From: Bacteroides salyersiae WAL 10018 = DSM 18765 = JCM 12988
GTDB lineage: Bacteria; Bacteroidota; Bacteroidia; Bacteroidales; Bacteroidaceae
DNA: 64,000 nt
Assembly: GCF_000381365.1 (NCBI RefSeq)
Contig: NZ_KB905466.1
Location: 556,744-620,743, forward strand
Direction of reading: 5' to 3'
Of the stretch, positions 61,748 to 64,000 are shown one piece after another. The first letter of the stretch is position 1; the number at the start of each line of letters is the position of its first letter. The position numbers and the translations under genes are program-made. A model generated the notes under the pieces. The model was not told the origin of the DNA. It worked only from the letters and a program-made list of their open reading frames with translations, and did not search any database.

Positions 61748-62539
61748 CTACTTCTTGACAAGTACCAATACCAATGTTCCATTTGCATCATACAGTCCGA
61801 TACCGCCACCGGCAAGCTTACCAAAAGATTTCACTTCATTCAGTGCACCCATGATTTTTCCTTCTGTTTCCATATCGGGACAGGCCATCATGGTAGACGC
61901 CATACCCGGAAAAGAGATCGAAAGAGCATTTCCTTCTTCTGTTTTAAAACCGCCGTTTATCAGGTTACATCCTGCATTACCATGCACTCTCTGCTCTTTT
62001 ACGTCAAAAGCAATAAAAGGCTGTTTTTCCATTCCTGTAGGAACGGCTTCACCATTCACATCCGTAATTTTCCACTCTCCCTGCAAATCCGCAACCTTCA
62101 CATCGGCAGCTTTCTTTGCAAGGATAACAACCGGACGATTGGAAGCATTACAAAGAGCCATATTCTCTTTTCCCATTTTTTTATATCCTTTCACCTGTGC
62201 CAAGGCACCCAATACATTCTGTTCCAAAGTCATATCCGGACAGGCCATACGAGTACTCCCCAATGCCCCCAAATCAATGGTACCAGGTTTGGCATTCACA
62301 TCAACCGAACCGATAATACGATTACAGCCACTATATCCGTACACTTTTCCAGTAGTGGTATCAAAGCCTATAAAAGGAAGTTGCTGACCCTGACCCGGCA
62401 CGACAGCCGAACCGTTTATTTCAATAATATTCCATTCACCGTTCATAGAAGACAAAGAGAGGGCCTCTTTTGAAGAACGGCAAGAAAACATTACAAGTGC
62501 TGCACTTGCAATAAAAATAGAAACAATTACTTTTCTCAT
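61748..62539 (-). CDS. Lipoprotein with two META (HslJ-like) domains
   Basis: The 263-residue protein has a lipoprotein signal (MRKVIVSIFIASAALVMFSC) and two tandem META domains at about 30-140 and 150-263. Each begins with a GEW(N/K)I.(E/D)(I/V)NG motif and has the conserved G(Y/N)(S/A)GCN loop (GYSGCNRI and GNAGCNLI) and a (M/A)ACPDM segment. META proteins are heat-inducible or antibiotic-response envelope proteins of poorly known role. It may be related to stress because dnaK is next, but the gap of 556 bp argues for independent transcription. Confidence 0.9.
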   Translation of the reverse strand: MRKVIVSIFIASAALVMFSCRSSKEALSLSSMNGEWNIIEINGSAVVPGQGQQLPFIGFDTTTGKVYGYSGCNRIIGSVDVNAKPGTIDLGALGSTRMACPDMTLEQNVLGALAQVKGYKKMGKENMALCNASNRPVVILAKKAADVKVADLQGEWKITDVNGEAVPTGMEKQPFIAFDVKEQRVHGNAGCNLINGGFKTEEGNALSISFPGMASTMMACPDMETEGKIMGALNEVKSFGKLAGGGIGLYDANGTLVLVLVKK

Positions 62540-62570
62540 TATTCAATAACGTTTAAGTTAAATATCGGTG

Positions 62571-62578
62571 CAAATATA
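62571..62578 (-). promoter_or_regulatory. Promoter -7 box for the META gene
   Basis: On the minus strand TATATTTG matches TAnnTTTG, 31 bp upstream of the ATG. It faces away from a plus-strand box 22 bp further on. Confidence 0.6.
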
Positions 62579-62599
62579 TTGAAAATAACATAAAGTTCA

Positions 62600-62607
62600 T
62601 ACATTTG
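62600..62607 (+). promoter_or_regulatory. Promoter -7 box for the gene at 62664
   Basis: TACATTTG matches TAnnTTTG and lies 56 bp upstream of the ATG. Its -33 region must overlap the -7 region of the divergent META promoter. Confidence 0.5.
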
Positions 62608-62663
62608 TCTAACAAATATCAACAGTCCGAGCCATTCAATAGTTCATTAACGCCTAATTAAAG

Positions 62664-63947
62664 ATGAAAGAAACCATATTTATCTTACTTTTTATCATTC
62701 CGGGAATGATAACCATTACTGCTCAAAATGATTACATTGTGAAAACCTTTCAACAGACAGACAGTAATATGAGCGAAGAAGATCGGTTTGTTGAAAGTAA
62801 CTTTCCGTTAATAACCTTATGCAAATGGACACCGGGATTGAAATTCATGTTTATCCCCGATGGCAACGACCTGTTTGTACCTGTCTTCAATTCTTATGAA
62901 ACCGGAAAAGAGGCAGACAGCAGCAAACTTAAACACAGATTCTTTGAGTTTCAAGGTATCGAAGAAAAAGCAAAAGAGATTCATGTAGGCACCAATTATT
63001 CCACCCGTTTTATCTTTAACTGTGAAGGGAATAAATACTATTATGAATTTAAGGGGCAGAGACTTGATGACATTTGTGAACGGAATCCTCGTGCCAGTAT
63101 TAACGGACTGGTATATCTACCTGACGTAGACACTGCACGAAATTTACTTATCGGAAAAGTTGTTTACACAAACTTTACTACTGCACGGGTAGATGACAGT
63201 AACAGTTATGCCGGTTATAAAACAATAACCATCCCCAAAGATGAGAAAGTAACCATTACAAATATCGGAGTCGGAAGTAAATCATATCCCGTAAAAGTGA
63301 TTTTCGAAGATACGGCAGGCAATTCATACTATACTGAAGTAGCCCTGTCGAGAACAAACTCCGGAATGGATAAATCCGACTTTCAGGCAGAGAAAAAAAT
63401 GAAATATTTTCCGAATGCATTTTCTTTCAATAACCGACAAACACTAACGGCAGAGAACTTAAAAAACAAATACACGGGTATGGCTGTTTATCCCAAACAG
63501 ACAATGAGTGTGAAATGTTTTATAAATGTAGACGGAAGGAAAACAGAAAATCAAGTACGCTTATTACGTTACACTTCACTGCATATAAAAGATATTGAGA
63601 TAAAACTCCCTGAGACAAAAGCAAAATTAACTCTTGAAGATGTAAACGGAAGTATTTTTGAACTTGAAGTTGATTTGAAATATGACATTATTACCAAAAA
63701 TGAAAACTATATAGAAGATCTACTGGCTTTTGGAGATATCCGTAAACAGTATCCACATACCACAGAGGAGAACTGGAAGCTCATTTCTCAAGGCGAAGTG
63801 CAAGAGGGAATGACAACCGATGAATGCCGTCTGGCACTCGGCAATCCCATCCAGATAGAATTCAAACAAGACACCCGGTTCGAGACTTGGCTGTATGCAC
63901 GGAAAATGCTGGAATTCGAAAGCGGACGGTTACTTCGTTATAAATAA
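62664..63947 (+). CDS. Unrecognised exported protein
   Basis: The 427-residue protein has a signal peptide (MKETIFILLFIIPGMITITAQ) and a beta-rich body. I do not recognise its family. The last 70 residues contain YPHTTEENWKLISQGEVQEG and MTTDECRLALGNPIQIEF, resembling the SmpA/BamE-like motif (GMTxxEVxxxLGxP), which could mean an outer-membrane-assembly-type fold. It is likely periplasmic or outer-membrane associated. It is divergent from the META gene. Confidence 0.7.
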   Translation: MKETIFILLFIIPGMITITAQNDYIVKTFQQTDSNMSEEDRFVESNFPLITLCKWTPGLKFMFIPDGNDLFVPVFNSYETGKEADSSKLKHRFFEFQGIEEKAKEIHVGTNYSTRFIFNCEGNKYYYEFKGQRLDDICERNPRASINGLVYLPDVDTARNLLIGKVVYTNFTTARVDDSNSYAGYKTITIPKDEKVTITNIGVGSKSYPVKVIFEDTAGNSYYTEVALSRTNSGMDKSDFQAEKKMKYFPNAFSFNNRQTLTAENLKNKYTGMAVYPKQTMSVKCFINVDGRKTENQVRLLRYTSLHIKDIEIKLPETKAKLTLEDVNGSIFELEVDLKYDIITKNENYIEDLLAFGDIRKQYPHTTEENWKLISQGEVQEGMTTDECRLALGNPIQIEFKQDTRFETWLYARKMLEFESGRLLRYK

Positions 63948-63985
63948 ATAAGGAAAGTAGGAACGGTTTTCTGAAAATAATGCCG

Positions 63986-63993
63986 TATATTTG
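63986..63993 (+). promoter_or_regulatory. Promoter -7 box for a gene beyond the window
   Basis: TATATTTG matches TAnnTTTG and lies seven bases from the window edge, reading outwards. Confidence 0.45.
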
Positions 63994-64000
63994 TTCCATA

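Noticed and set aside
61755..62387. 210-codon plus-strand ORF opposite the META gene
   Set aside because: The minus strand carries two clear META domains with a lipoprotein signal.

Overview
The window looks like a chromosome segment of a gut Bacteroides (or close Bacteroidales relative). The support is a Bacteroides-type conjugation operon (TraG to TraQ), an NBU2-like mobilizable unit with lnu(AN2)/mef(En2)-type resistance genes, TAnnTTTG -7 promoter boxes, FecR/ECF sigma signalling, and typical Bacteroides housekeeping genes. No species can be fixed from the sequence alone.

Region 1 (1 to about 16647) is the integrase-proximal part of a GC-rich CTnDOT-like integrative conjugative element. 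It holds the 3' part of the mating-pore operon (traG, DUF3876 lipoprotein, DUF4141/TraI, traJ-traO, traQ; no traP between traO and traQ), then DUF3873, ardA, an ORF6N regulator and a tyrosine integrase. A separate AT-rich element of about 3.54 kb (9152-12693) has split one ICE gene. It carries three adjacent tyrosine recombinase genes inside 31-bp perfect inverted repeats and has the layout of a RIT (recombinase-in-trio) element. Removing it together with one copy of a flanking 5-bp repeat restores the host gene in frame.

Region 2 (about 16648-27892, 11.2 kb) matches the size and content expected of NBU2: integrase, DUF1016 nuclease plus unknown partner, DUF3853 protein, RecA-like ATPase, iteron-like repeats, primase-like protein, structured oriT-like region, MobV relaxase, then NTF2-like protein, broken acetyltransferase, lincosamide nucleotidyltransferase and macrolide efflux pump. 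It ends in the 3' end of tRNA-Ser(UGA). ICE and NBU2 appear stacked in tandem at this tRNA.

Region 3 (27893-64000) is ordinary chromosome: mutS2, corA, L-serine dehydratase, PepSY-like and small exported proteins, GH35 beta-galactosidase, catalase, TrkA/TrkH potassium uptake, TrpB-like protein, endonuclease IV, ClC channel, an ECF sigma/FecR locus flanked by two paralogous carboxypeptidase-regulatory-domain proteins, a 1626-residue exonuclease-RecQ-UvrD fusion, dnaK and a META-domain protein. Intergenic regions contain gene vestiges (IS1182-like transposase N-terminus, AAA-ATPase/DUF1703 C-terminus), a dispersed TTGGCACATT-type repeat and a 250-bp, strongly folded element with 43-bp terminal inverted repeats at 45787-46036.

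The most unusual items are the RIT insertion with reconstructable target, the 250-bp structured intergenic element, the three-enzyme helicase fusion, the sigma/anti-sigma locus without a TonB receptor, and the NBU2 replication/transfer sites. All family assignments are by motif recognition; no searches were run.
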